The translations under genes and the position numbers were made by a program. This document shows, one piece after another, positions 5,335-13,196 of a stretch of 15,256 nucleotides of DNA (position 1 is its first letter; each line of letters begins with the position of its first letter). This DNA comes from Bacillota bacterium (GTDB lineage: Bacteria; Bacillota; Clostridia; Acetivibrionales; DTU013): contig JAEYON010000100.1 in assembly GCA_023411645.1 (NCBI GenBank), positions 1-15,256 on the forward strand. Direction: 5' to 3'. The notes beneath the pieces were generated by a model, which did not search any database, had not been told where the DNA came from, and saw nothing but the letters and a program-made list of their open reading frames with translations.

Positions 5335-6926
5335 ACGCCAGCCCTTTGGATAGCCAATCCCCGGGTGTAGCGTTTCATAAATTCATTAAAACCGGCAACA
5401 TCTGAGGGATCAGGAGCAATAGAGCTTACTTGCTTTCCGGCAAAAACCTTTTGTGCGAGGAAGTCCTCAAGCGATTCGTTTTCTTTTCGATTGAGCATAT
5501 AGGAGGCAAGCAGTGCAATACCCCATGCTCCGCCTTCTCCGGCAGTTTCCATAACCGATACGGGAACATTAATGGCTGCGGCCATAATTTTCTGTCCCAC
5601 TTCCCTGGTCTTGAAAAAGCCCCCGTGGCCCAAGATTTCATCCACCTTAACGGACTCTTTTTCAAATAGAATATTTAAGCCGGTTTTCAGAGCACCCAGT
5701 GCTGTAAATAAATTGACTCGCATAAAATTAGCCAGGTTGAAATTACTGTTTGAGGAACGCACAAACATTGGACGGCCTTCCTCAAAATGAGTAATATGTT
5801 CGCCTGATATGTAGCAATATGCCAATAATCCGCCGCAGTCCGGATCACCCTGAAGTGCCATTCCCAGTAAAGTGTCATATAGCTTCGGTTTGCTTACATC
5901 CATGCCCAATGCTTTGACAGCTTCAGCAAACAAGCCTATCCAAGCATCGTAATCAGATGTGCAGTTGTTAGAATGAGCCATGGCCACAAGTTTTCCAGCG
6001 GGTGTCGTCACCAGGTCAATTTCGGGATATACTTTCGACAGTTCCTGCTCAAGGACAATCATTGCAAAGACTGATGTTCCGGCGGATACATTTCCCGTAC
6101 GGGCTGCTACGCTGTTGGTAGCCACCATGCCCGTTCCCGCATCACCTTCGGGCGGACAAAGCGGAATCCCCGGCTGCAGCTGACCGGTAACATCCAGGAG
6201 TTGTACTCCGGCGGCTGTCAATTCACCAGCTTTTGCACCGGCTGCAAGAACAGCTGGTAGGATGTTCTCCAGGCGCCACGGTAAATTTTGCTGACCAATC
6301 AGCTCATTGAACTGCTCAATCATTTCTAAGTTGAAGTCTTTAGTATTCAAGTCAATTGGGAAAACCCCTGATGCCTCACCAATTCCCAGTGCTTTCTGTC
6401 CTGTCAATTTCCAATGTACATACCCCGCCAATGTTGTTATGTAGGCAATATCGGATATATGTTCTTCTTGATTCAAGATTGCTTGATAAAGATGGGCAAT
6501 ACTCCATCTTTGAGGAATAGGATAATTAAACAGCTCGGTTAGGGCTTCAGATGCCTGACCGGTTATGTTGTTGCGCCAGGTGCGGAAGGGAGTTAAAAGA
6601 TTATCGTTTTTATCGAAAACCATGTAACCATGCATCATAGCGCTAAAACCGATTGCCCCCGTAGTCCTGATTGTCACTCCAAATTGCTCTTTGACATTAT
6701 CGGCCATTTTCTGGTAGCTGCTTTGTATACCTTTCCAGATATCATCAATGCTGTAAGTCCAAATATTATTGATATAACTGTTTTCCCAGTCGTGACTTCC
6801 AGAAGCTATGGGTGAATTTTCAGCATCGATTAGAACTGTTTTGATACGGGTCGATCCCAACTCAATCCCGATTACTGTTTTACCGTTGATAATGTTATTT
6901 CTGGCATCATTCAATTCAATACTCAT
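5319..6926 (-). CDS. FGGY-family carbohydrate kinase (xylulokinase/ribulokinase-like)
   Basis: 535 residues from ATG at 6926, which follows GGAG with a 7-base gap; an in-frame TTG seven codons upstream overlaps the RBS and is rejected. FGGY kinases transfer phosphate from ATP to a sugar or polyol in the cytoplasm. The two-domain actin-like fold is visible: phosphate-1 loop VIGIELGSTRIKT (18-30); PPEGDAGTGM with the expected catalytic base Asp262; phosphate-2 loop NVSAGTS (279-285); and the adenosine-site region from HGGFFKTREVGQ (434-445) to AGEGGAWGIALL (462-473). The length suits the longer xylulokinase/ribulokinase branch. The substrate cannot be read from sequence, and no isomerase, epimerase or sugar transporter gene is adjacent to suggest one. 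It is separated by 91 bp from the zinc-ribbon gene upstream, and possible co-transcription with it cannot be excluded. Confidence 0.9.
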   Translation of the reverse strand: MSIELNDARNNIINGKTVIGIELGSTRIKTVLIDAENSPIASGSHDWENSYINNIWTYSIDDIWKGIQSSYQKMADNVKEQFGVTIRTTGAIGFSAMMHGYMVFDKNDNLLTPFRTWRNNITGQASEALTELFNYPIPQRWSIAHLYQAILNQEEHISDIAYITTLAGYVHWKLTGQKALGIGEASGVFPIDLNTKDFNLEMIEQFNELIGQQNLPWRLENILPAVLAAGAKAGELTAAGVQLLDVTGQLQPGIPLCPPEGDAGTGMVATNSVAARTGNVSAGTSVFAMIVLEQELSKVYPEIDLVTTPAGKLVAMAHSNNCTSDYDAWIGLFAEAVKALGMDVSKPKLYDTLLGMALQGDPDCGGLLAYCYISGEHITHFEEGRPMFVRSSNSNFNLANFMRVNLFTALGALKTGLNILFEKESVKVDEILGHGGFFKTREVGQKIMAAAINVPVSVMETAGEGGAWGIALLASYMLNRKENESLEDFLAQKVFAGKQVSSIAPDPSDVAGFNEFMKRYTRGLAIQRAGVDYLK

Positions 6927-7017
6927 AATTTTTCTCCATATCAACAAATATATTCTATTCTAAGTTTATATAAGAATTTATTTTTTTGCAACTAAGATAT
7001 GTGACACACGCGTTGCA

Positions 7018-7410
7018 CTATGTCTTTGTCATAAACTCATTCCTGCATTTGGGGCAAGTGACAATCATTCTTCCCTTGCCCTTCGGGAGCCGCAATTCCG
7101 CCTTGCACTGCGGGCACTTCAAAAACTTCTTGCTCTTTGATTCCGCTAAGCGCCTGCGTATTTTCATAAACCATGCGTACACCGGGCTGATTAGCATTGA
7201 AAATTTATAATTCTCCATGCTTCTTTTATTGATATTTTTGGACAGCATCCTGAAAATACAGAATCCGAGCGGAATATAGCTGACAAGTGATAACAGCGGC
7301 AAACGGGCAAACCGTGCAATTAACGTCAGCAATATTGAAAAGATAAGCAGCGCCAATGAAAGCTGATCCGATCCATATCTTCCGTACATAAATTTCTTTA
7401 ACCAATTCAT
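7018..7410 (-). CDS. Small membrane protein with C-terminal zinc ribbon, function unknown
   Basis: 130 residues. Two hydrophobic segments (about 17-35 and 37-56) are followed by a basic stretch (IRRRLAESKSKK, 84-95). A C-terminal zinc ribbon has two CxxC knuckles: Cys99-x2-Cys102 in CPQC and Cys119-x2-Cys122 in CPKC, with the LRLPKGKGRMIVTCPKC pattern typical of such ribbons. It is therefore likely a membrane-anchored, metal-binding cytoplasmic tail. The RBS GAGGAG precedes the ATG at good distance. It lies 96 bp downstream of the Ca2+ ATPase gene with no terminator visible between them, so it may be in the same transcript. I do not recognise a named family and assign no function. Confidence 0.78.
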   Translation of the reverse strand: MNWLKKFMYGRYGSDQLSLALLIFSILLTLIARFARLPLLSLVSYIPLGFCIFRMLSKNINKRSMENYKFSMLISPVYAWFMKIRRRLAESKSKKFLKCPQCKAELRLPKGKGRMIVTCPKCRNEFMTKT

Positions 7411-7506
7411 ATTAGTCTCCTCTGTGTATAAATTATGTCTTGTTCTTCTTTACTGACTATACTCTTTTCCGTTCCGAAATCATTCGGCTATAAACCGCAG
7501 CCCATG

Positions 7507-10104
7507 CTACGGCCGCCTCATAGCAATCTTTTGCATAAACTTAACCAGCTCTACTATCGGGATAATTACAAATGCCAGACCAATCCCAGCCGCAAGATTA
7601 GCAATTGGAAGAGCCTCAAGGTCAAACAGCGTGTTAATGCCAGGTATATAAATAACGCCAAGCGTCAATATAAAGGATAAAATCATAGCTCCTGTCAGGT
7701 ACTTATTATGTGTTCTCAACTTAAAAATGGACTTGTCTCTGGAACGCATATTAACGGAATGGAATATCTCACAAAGGGACAGCGTCAGAAATGCCATAGT
7801 CATACCGGTGATTTGCGACCGGCTTTTCCCGATAAAGTACGAGGCAAGGGTCAGCGCCGCCACAATAATTCCCTGATAAATGATACTAATCCCCATCCCA
7901 TTGGAAAAGACACCCTCTTCCGCACTGCGAGGCGGTTTCTTCATGATATCAGGCTCAGCCTCTTCCATTCCTAGCGCAATCGCCGGGAATGTATCGGTAA
8001 CCAGATTGATCCATAAAATATGGATGGGAGCAAACAGCCTGAAGCTCATCAATGTCGCTGTAAATAGTGCGACCACTTCGCTCAGGTTAGCCGAGAGCAG
8101 GAACTGAATCGCTTTTATTATATTGGCATATATCCGTCGCCCTTCCTCCACCGCATAAACAATGGAAGCAAAATTATCATCAGCCAGAACCATGTCCGAA
8201 ACATTTTTTGATACGTCGGTGCCGGTGATACCCATACCTACGCCAATATCGGCGGATTTTAAAGCTGGAGCGTCATTCACCCCGTCGCCTGTCATTGCAG
8301 TAATCTTCCCCTGCTTCTTCCATGCATTGACGATACGAACCTTATGCTCCGGCTGGACACGGGCATAAACAGCAAAATGACCTATTTTCTTTTCGAATTC
8401 CTCATCGGACATCTGCGAAAGCTCCGCCCCCGTGATGGCCTGGCTGTCGTCGGTAATAATGCCAAGCTCCTTTGCTATAGCTATTGCGGTATCCCGGTGG
8501 TCGCCTGTGATCATAATGGGCTTGATTCCGGCATTGCGGCATTCCTCAATGGCTGCCTTTACTTCGGGGCGGACCGGATCAATCATACCTGTCAGTCCGA
8601 TAAACGTCATTTCTCTCTCAATACTTTCCGGGGAAATATCTTCGGGAAGTCCGCCGCTCTCCTTCATGGCTGCGCCAAGCACCCGCAGGGCTTTATCGGC
8701 CATCCTTTTGTTCTCAGTCATAATCCGGCTGCGAAGCTCCTGTGACAATGGAATAATTCCCTGCTCAGTCATCATATTGGTGCACTTTTTCAGCAGTTCG
8801 TCCGGAGCACCCTTTGAATACTGTATAAACCTTCCGTCAGCTTCCTTATGAATGGTTGACATCATTTTTCTCATGGAGTCAAACGGCGCCTCTGCAACAC
8901 GCGGAGTTTTTGCCTCAAGCTCCGTCTTGTTTAAACCCATACTATAAGCATAGCGGACCAGTGCACTTTCTGTGGGCTCTCCGATGATGTTTCCCTTATC
9001 GTCAGTTAATTCAGCATCATTGCACAGTGCCATAGCTTTAGCAAGCTTTTCGGTATCTCCAAATGCATCGACCACAGTCATTCTGTTCTGCGTCAGCGTT
9101 CCAGTCTTGTCGGAGCAAATAACCTGTGTACAACCCAGCGTTTCAACAGCAGTCAGTTTTCTGATAATGGAGTTGCGCTTCGACATTCTGGTTACGCCGA
9201 TAGATAGTACGACAGTTACCACAGCCACAAGGCCTTCAGGTATCGCGGCAACAGCCAGGCTGATGGCAAGCAGGAACATTTCAAGAACGTTGCTTCCCGA
9301 AAAACCGCCGCTTTGCAATACACCGAAGATGAATATAAAAACACTGATACCAAGCACACAAATGCTCAATATCCTGCTCAACCCTGCCAATGTCTTTTGC
9401 AGCGGCGTTTTTTCCTCCTCTGCGTTGGAAATGTAGTCGGCTATCCTGCCCATCTCTGTCGCCATTCCAGTCTGAATGACAACGCCCTCTCCGCGGCCAT
9501 ACACTACACTCGTGCCCATATATGCCATGTTGTGGCGGTCACCCAGAGAAATATCCCGATCTGACACCGGAATCACATGGGTGTACTTTTCAGACGGCAC
9601 AGATTCGCCTGTCAGGGACGCTTCTTCTATCTTAAGACTCGATGCTGCTATCAGCCTCATGTCGGCCGGGACTGCATCTCCGGCCTCCAGCAGAACTATG
9701 TCACCGGGCACGATGTCCTCTGATTTTACCTGAACCGCATGTCCGTCCCTACGCACCTTTGAATACGGAGATGCCATTTTTTGAAGAGCCTCGATGGCCT
9801 TCTCCGCTTTTCCTTCCTGTACAACGCCCAGAATAGAATTGAGCACCACAACCATAAGGATGATAACCATATCCGCAAATTCTCCTGCAACACCGGAGAT
9901 CACAGCAGCTGCTATCAATACGATGACCATTGGGTCCTTCAGCTGTTCCATAAATCTTTGGAAGGTTGTTTTCTTTTTACCCTCCGCTAATTTGTTTTTT
10001 CCATGCTTCTCCAGCAGTGCTTCAGCCCTTGATGAATCAACACCGTTTACAGTTGTTTCCTGAATTCGCAGCACTGTATCAATATCTTCAAAATAATGTT
10101 TCAT
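7507..10104 (-). CDS. Ca2+-transporting P-type ATPase, SERCA-like (P2A)
   Basis: 865 residues from ATG at 10104; an in-frame TTG one codon earlier is less likely. AGAGGA serves as RBS. It pumps Ca2+ out of the cytoplasm at the cost of ATP. Actuator domain: TGES (165-168). Phosphorylation site: DKTGT with Asp332. Nucleotide domain: KGAPDELL (431-438). Hinge: TGDGVNDAPAL (605-615). The Ca2+ ligands can be aligned with SERCA: M4 PEGL (Glu290), M5 NLSE (Asn673, Glu676), M6 NLVTD (Asn700, Thr703, Asp704) and M8 LCEIFHSVN (Glu779, matching SERCA Glu908). Both ion sites therefore seem complete, unlike Listeria LMCA1, where the M8 acid is replaced by arginine. The protein has the N-terminal cation-ATPase domain and a full C-terminal membrane domain. 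The upstream gap contains extended -10 boxes within palindromes. Confidence 0.95.
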   Translation of the reverse strand: MKHYFEDIDTVLRIQETTVNGVDSSRAEALLEKHGKNKLAEGKKKTTFQRFMEQLKDPMVIVLIAAAVISGVAGEFADMVIILMVVVLNSILGVVQEGKAEKAIEALQKMASPYSKVRRDGHAVQVKSEDIVPGDIVLLEAGDAVPADMRLIAASSLKIEEASLTGESVPSEKYTHVIPVSDRDISLGDRHNMAYMGTSVVYGRGEGVVIQTGMATEMGRIADYISNAEEEKTPLQKTLAGLSRILSICVLGISVFIFIFGVLQSGGFSGSNVLEMFLLAISLAVAAIPEGLVAVVTVVLSIGVTRMSKRNSIIRKLTAVETLGCTQVICSDKTGTLTQNRMTVVDAFGDTEKLAKAMALCNDAELTDDKGNIIGEPTESALVRYAYSMGLNKTELEAKTPRVAEAPFDSMRKMMSTIHKEADGRFIQYSKGAPDELLKKCTNMMTEQGIIPLSQELRSRIMTENKRMADKALRVLGAAMKESGGLPEDISPESIEREMTFIGLTGMIDPVRPEVKAAIEECRNAGIKPIMITGDHRDTAIAIAKELGIITDDSQAITGAELSQMSDEEFEKKIGHFAVYARVQPEHKVRIVNAWKKQGKITAMTGDGVNDAPALKSADIGVGMGITGTDVSKNVSDMVLADDNFASIVYAVEEGRRIYANIIKAIQFLLSANLSEVVALFTATLMSFRLFAPIHILWINLVTDTFPAIALGMEEAEPDIMKKPPRSAEEGVFSNGMGISIIYQGIIVAALTLASYFIGKSRSQITGMTMAFLTLSLCEIFHSVNMRSRDKSIFKLRTHNKYLTGAMILSFILTLGVIYIPGINTLFDLEALPIANLAAGIGLAFVIIPIVELVKFMQKIAMRRP

Positions 10105-10154
10105 CAATCATTTCCTCTCAATAATCTCTAATACACACATATATATGTATATGT

Positions 10155-10163
10155 ATTATACCA
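10155..10163 (-). promoter_or_regulatory. Candidate extended -10 promoter of the Ca2+ ATPase gene
   Basis: The minus strand reads TGGTATAAT, a perfect extended -10 box. It is about 50 bp before the ATPase start codon and predicts a start near 10148. No good -35 lies at 17 bp. The identical box at 10269-10277 (minus strand) is a second candidate further upstream, and the inverted copy at 10174-10182 faces the other way. Confidence 0.5.
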
Positions 10164-10182
10164 TGATTTATCATGGTATAAT
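10155..10182. repeat. Perfect 12-bp inverted repeat; copies 1 and 2 of a 12-mer carrying an extended -10 box
   Basis: ATTATACCATGA (10155-10166) and TCATGGTATAAT (10171-10182) are exact reverse complements around a 4-nt centre. A third copy of the same 12-mer is at 10269-10280. Copies 2 and 3 are mutually inverted, so they also act as 12-bp ends of a unit of 110 bp. Confidence 0.9.
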
Positions 10183-10225
10183 TGCGCATGTGCGTTTCAG
10201 CTCCGCTGAAAATTTCGCACGCGCA
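10183..10225. repeat. Long imperfect hairpin
   Basis: An inner stem TTTCAGC/GCTGAAA (10195-10201 and 10205-10211, 3-nt loop) sits on an outer stem TGCGC..GTGCG/CGCACGCGCA (10183-10194 and 10216-10225) with a 2-nt bulge and a 4-nt internal spacer. No T-run follows on either strand, so it is not a terminator. Confidence 0.8.
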
Positions 10226-10242
10226 TAAATTCCGCCGGAGGC

Positions 10243-10275
10243 GTATAATAACCCTACTTGTTAAGGTTATTATAC
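10243..10275. repeat. Perfect 11-bp inverted repeat overlapping the third 12-mer
   Basis: GTATAATAACC (10243-10253) and GGTTATTATAC (10265-10275) are exact reverse complements with an 11-nt loop. The right arm overlaps the third copy of the 12-mer (10269-10280), so the two pairings exclude each other. Confidence 0.85.
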
Positions 10276-10331
10276 CATGAATTCACAAATTTATGGCATA
10301 TGGTTTTCTGCGATGTAATCGAAAGAAACAG

Positions 10332-10367
10332 GTGCATAAATCTCACAAACTACCGGATTTTATGCAC
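10332..10367. repeat. Bulged 11-bp hairpin
   Basis: GTGCATAAATC (10332-10342) pairs with GATTTTATGCAC (10356-10367) apart from one bulged base. It stands alone between the palindrome block and the terminator of the fusion gene and has no T-run. Confidence 0.6.
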
Positions 10368-10411
10368 ACCTCGCCAATATATAATGAATTAAAATGCATC
10401 TATTCGCGGCA

Positions 10412-10454
10412 TACAACAAAGGGACGGCTCCTCTGTGTCGCAAGAAGCCGCCCC
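10412..10454 (-). terminator. Probable terminator of the fusion gene
   Basis: Arms at 10444-10454 and 10421-10431 form an 11-bp G+C-rich stem with two G-U pairs, starting 14 bp past the stop codon. The T-run is short and interrupted (TTTGTTG), so termination may be moderate. The GGGACGGCTCC arm resembles GGGACGGTTC-type palindromes that I recall as scattered repeats in Clostridia genomes (from memory). Confidence 0.7.
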
Positions 10455-10467
10455 ACTTATATACTCC

Positions 10468-12999
10468 CTATGCTGTCTCAATACTGTTATCTGCATGAAG
10501 AGACAACTTTTCTACCGCCCATTCGCGCATCTTATATTTCATGATCTTACCCGCAGCGTTCATTGGAAATTCATGAACGAATTCAATGTACCTTGGAGTT
10601 TTATGCTTGGCCATATGTGAGCGGATATAATCCTTCAGTTCTTCTGCTGTTAGTTCTTCCCCCGCTTTCAGGATGACACATGCCATAATCTCTTCGCCGT
10701 ACTGCTTGTCAGGCACACCGATGACCTGTACGTCCTTAACCTTCGGATGGGTGTATATGAAATCCTCGATCTCCTTGGGGTAGATATTTTCACCCCCACG
10801 GATGATCATATCCTTGATTCGGCCTGTAATCTTGTAATATCCGTTTTCATCACACCTTGCCAGGTCACCGGTGTGTAGCCAGCCGTCTTCATCTATCGCC
10901 GCCGCGGTGGCCTCAGGCATCTTATAGTAGCCCTTCATAATATTGTAGCCTCTTGCAACAAACTCTCCGTCCGTATTTGGCGGAAGCTCTTTATTTGTCT
11001 CAGGATCGACGATTCTGCATTCAACGCCCGGCAGCGCTCGTCCGACAGTATTAACACGCAAAGCAATTGAATCGTCCACACGGCTCTGGGTACAGCCCGG
11101 TGATGATTCGGTCTGACCGAATACGATCGTAATCTGCGTCATATTCATCTTGTCCAACACATCCTGCATGACCTTGACCGGGCAGGGGCTTCCGGCCATG
11201 ATACCCGTCCTCATGTGAGAGAAGTCAGTTTTTACAAAATCCTCATGTTCAAGCATAGCAATAAACATGGTCGGTACGCCATGGAATGCAGTAATCTTTT
11301 CTTTATTGATACACTCCAGTGAAAGCTTCGGTGAAAAATACGGCAATGGAGACATGGTAACTCCATGGGTCATAGACGCCGTCATAGCAAGTACCATGCC
11401 AAAGCAGTGGAACATCGGTACATGGATCATCATTCGGTCGGCAGTTGAAAGATCCATGCAGTCACCAATATTTTTGCCATTGTTTACTACGTTGTAATGT
11501 GTCAGCATTACGCCTTTTGGGAAGCCGGTAGTACCAGATGTATACTGCATATTGCAGACATCATGCTTATTCATTGAGGCAGCTCGGCGATATACCTCCT
11601 CCACAGGCACCCTGTCTGCCATAGCAATGGCTTCATCCCAGGTCAGACAGCCCTTTTGTCTGGAATCAACCGTAACAATATTGCGCAGGAAAGGGAGACG
11701 TTTCATATGCAGCGGCTTTCCAGCCTCGGCAGTTTCAAGTTCAGGACAGAGCTCCTTTATAATTGACACATAGTCGGAATCCTTGAAGCCGTCTATCATG
11801 ACCAGTGTATGTGTATCAGATTGTCGCAGCAGGTATTCTGCTTCGTAAATCTTATATGCGGTATTGACAGTGACCAGTACCGCTCCAATTTTTGTAGCTG
11901 CCCAGAAGGTGATAAACCAGGCAGGCACATTCGTAGCCCAGATGGCCACATGGTCTCCAGGTTTAACGCCCATCGCGATCAATGCGCGTGCAAATGTATC
12001 CACATCATCTCTAAATTCTGAATATGTCCTGGTGTAATCCAGTACTGTATAACGAAAAGCATACTGGTCTGGAAATTCATCAACAATACGGTCCAGTACC
12101 TGAGGAAAAGTCAGATCAATCAGAGTATCCTTTTCCCAGATAAATTGACCTGTTTTTGCATTATTGTAAAACAGACGCCCTGTTTGCTCGCCTTTCTCCA
12201 AATACCGGCTCATAAAGTGTGCGAAATGGGGGAATACAATTCCTGCATCACTCAAATCAGGAGCCCAACGTTTTACCCATTCAAGGGAAATATACCCGTC
12301 ATAATTAATTGAACGCAGTGCATTCATGAATTCGTCAATGGGCATATCTCCCTCGCCCATCATCCTGTAGGAAACCTTCCCGTTTTCCACGACAGAATCC
12401 TTCACATGTACATATTTGATATATGCACCGAGATTCTGTACTGTCTTGCTGGCAGACTCTCCGGCAAATCGGTAGGGATGGTGCAGATCCCAGAGAGCAC
12501 CCACAGTGTCGCTTTCAACCTGGTTCAACAGGCTGCAAAGACGCGCGGTGTCGGCATAGACGCCGTTTGTTTCCACTAGCAATGTTACTCCTGCGGCTTC
12601 CGCGACAGGTATCAGACGTCTTAAGGCAGACAGCACAACTTCGTCATCCACTTCTCCGCAAGAGTGTGGTTCCAGATCGGCAAGGATACGGATATACGGC
12701 GTTTTGAGCTTTGAAGCTAATTCTATGTATTGAAGGATCTCATCATGATTCTCCTCCTTTTTATCAGCAAACTTCAGACAACACCCTGATGAAAGGCAGG
12801 GAATATCAAGATGCAATTCCGAAAGCTTTTTTACTGTCTGCGGCAATTGGGTTTTAGAAAATGGCTGTGCCTGAACTGCGAAAATGTCCTTTCCCAACCC
12901 TCGTATCTCAATACCGTTAAAGCCGATGTCCTTTGCCATCGAATAAATATCGGTCCAGTCAAAATCCGGACATCCCAGTGTCGAAAAAGCAATTTTCAT
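10468..12999 (-). CDS. Fusion protein: TIM-barrel sugar phosphate isomerase/epimerase-like domain plus acyl-CoA ligase
   Basis: 843 residues in one unbroken frame; ATG at 12999 with a GGAGGGG RBS. Residues 1 to about 270 form a xylose-isomerase-like TIM barrel (AP-endonuclease-2 superfamily) that keeps the usual metal ligands: Glu143 (VETNG), Asp171 with His173/His174 (WDLHHPY), His198 (YVHVKD) and Glu240 (SLEWVKRW). Residues from about 275 to 843 are a complete ANL-family ligase: P-loop YTSGTTGFPKG (486-496), GQTE (628-631), GWLHTGD (706-712), hinge GRIKDMIIRGGENIYPKEIE (726-745) and catalytic Lys818 (NAAGKIMKYK). Such ligases activate a carboxylic acid as acyl-AMP and pass it to CoA; the overall look is of the FadD/medium- to long-chain group. 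The barrel may isomerise or cleave a hydroxy-acid or sugar-acid related to the ligase substrate, but this is only inference. A promoter and a terminator frame it as a single-gene unit. Confidence 0.92.
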   Translation of the reverse strand: MKIAFSTLGCPDFDWTDIYSMAKDIGFNGIEIRGLGKDIFAVQAQPFSKTQLPQTVKKLSELHLDIPCLSSGCCLKFADKKEENHDEILQYIELASKLKTPYIRILADLEPHSCGEVDDEVVLSALRRLIPVAEAAGVTLLVETNGVYADTARLCSLLNQVESDTVGALWDLHHPYRFAGESASKTVQNLGAYIKYVHVKDSVVENGKVSYRMMGEGDMPIDEFMNALRSINYDGYISLEWVKRWAPDLSDAGIVFPHFAHFMSRYLEKGEQTGRLFYNNAKTGQFIWEKDTLIDLTFPQVLDRIVDEFPDQYAFRYTVLDYTRTYSEFRDDVDTFARALIAMGVKPGDHVAIWATNVPAWFITFWAATKIGAVLVTVNTAYKIYEAEYLLRQSDTHTLVMIDGFKDSDYVSIIKELCPELETAEAGKPLHMKRLPFLRNIVTVDSRQKGCLTWDEAIAMADRVPVEEVYRRAASMNKHDVCNMQYTSGTTGFPKGVMLTHYNVVNNGKNIGDCMDLSTADRMMIHVPMFHCFGMVLAMTASMTHGVTMSPLPYFSPKLSLECINKEKITAFHGVPTMFIAMLEHEDFVKTDFSHMRTGIMAGSPCPVKVMQDVLDKMNMTQITIVFGQTESSPGCTQSRVDDSIALRVNTVGRALPGVECRIVDPETNKELPPNTDGEFVARGYNIMKGYYKMPEATAAAIDEDGWLHTGDLARCDENGYYKITGRIKDMIIRGGENIYPKEIEDFIYTHPKVKDVQVIGVPDKQYGEEIMACVILKAGEELTAEELKDYIRSHMAKHKTPRYIEFVHEFPMNAAGKIMKYKMREWAVEKLSLHADNSIETA

Positions 13000-13100
13000 A
13001 CAATAACCCCTCCAAATATATTGATCCTTGGTCGCTTAATCAGAATACTAAAAAAGCCCCCGTCCATGACAATTCTAAAAAAGACGAAAGCTTTGCAAAA

Positions 13101-13129
13101 ATATTATCAAGAAACCCGACCTTTGTCAA
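13101..13129 (-). promoter_or_regulatory. Sigma-A promoter of the fusion gene
   Basis: The minus strand has a perfect TTGACA (13124-13129), 17 bp, then TAATAT (13101-13106, four of six matches). The predicted start near 13094 gives a leader of about 95 nt. No convincing promoter is seen for the divergent plus-strand gene at 13197. Confidence 0.6.
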
Positions 13130-13196
13130 TAGCAGATGAATTACTTCTATGCTTTTGGGCAACATATGAAAAAACTGCTAAAGAGGAAAGTTTCCA

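Larger units (their letters stand above)
10108..10467. other. 360-bp gene-free region rich in palindromes
   Basis: Between the Ca2+ ATPase start and the fusion-enzyme stop there is no gene. Reading down the minus strand it holds the terminator of the fusion gene (10412-10454), a bulged hairpin (10332-10367), and then a block of three nested inverted repeats with three copies of a 12-mer (10155-10280). An AT-rich stretch with alternating TATATG runs up to the ATPase RBS. Confidence 0.8.

Noticed and set aside
6927..6947. TTG start seven codons upstream for the FGGY kinase
   Set aside because: The region includes the GGAG RBS used by the ATG at 6926.
6975..7016. TGCAAC/GTTGCA inverted repeat between the kinase and zinc-ribbon genes
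   Set aside because: The loop is long, the run that follows on the coding strand is A and not T, and it does not match a catabolite-repression (cre) site.
8344..9436. Several plus-strand open frames opposite the Ca2+ ATPase
   Set aside because: They overlap a conserved gene entirely, lack RBS, and show no protein family features.
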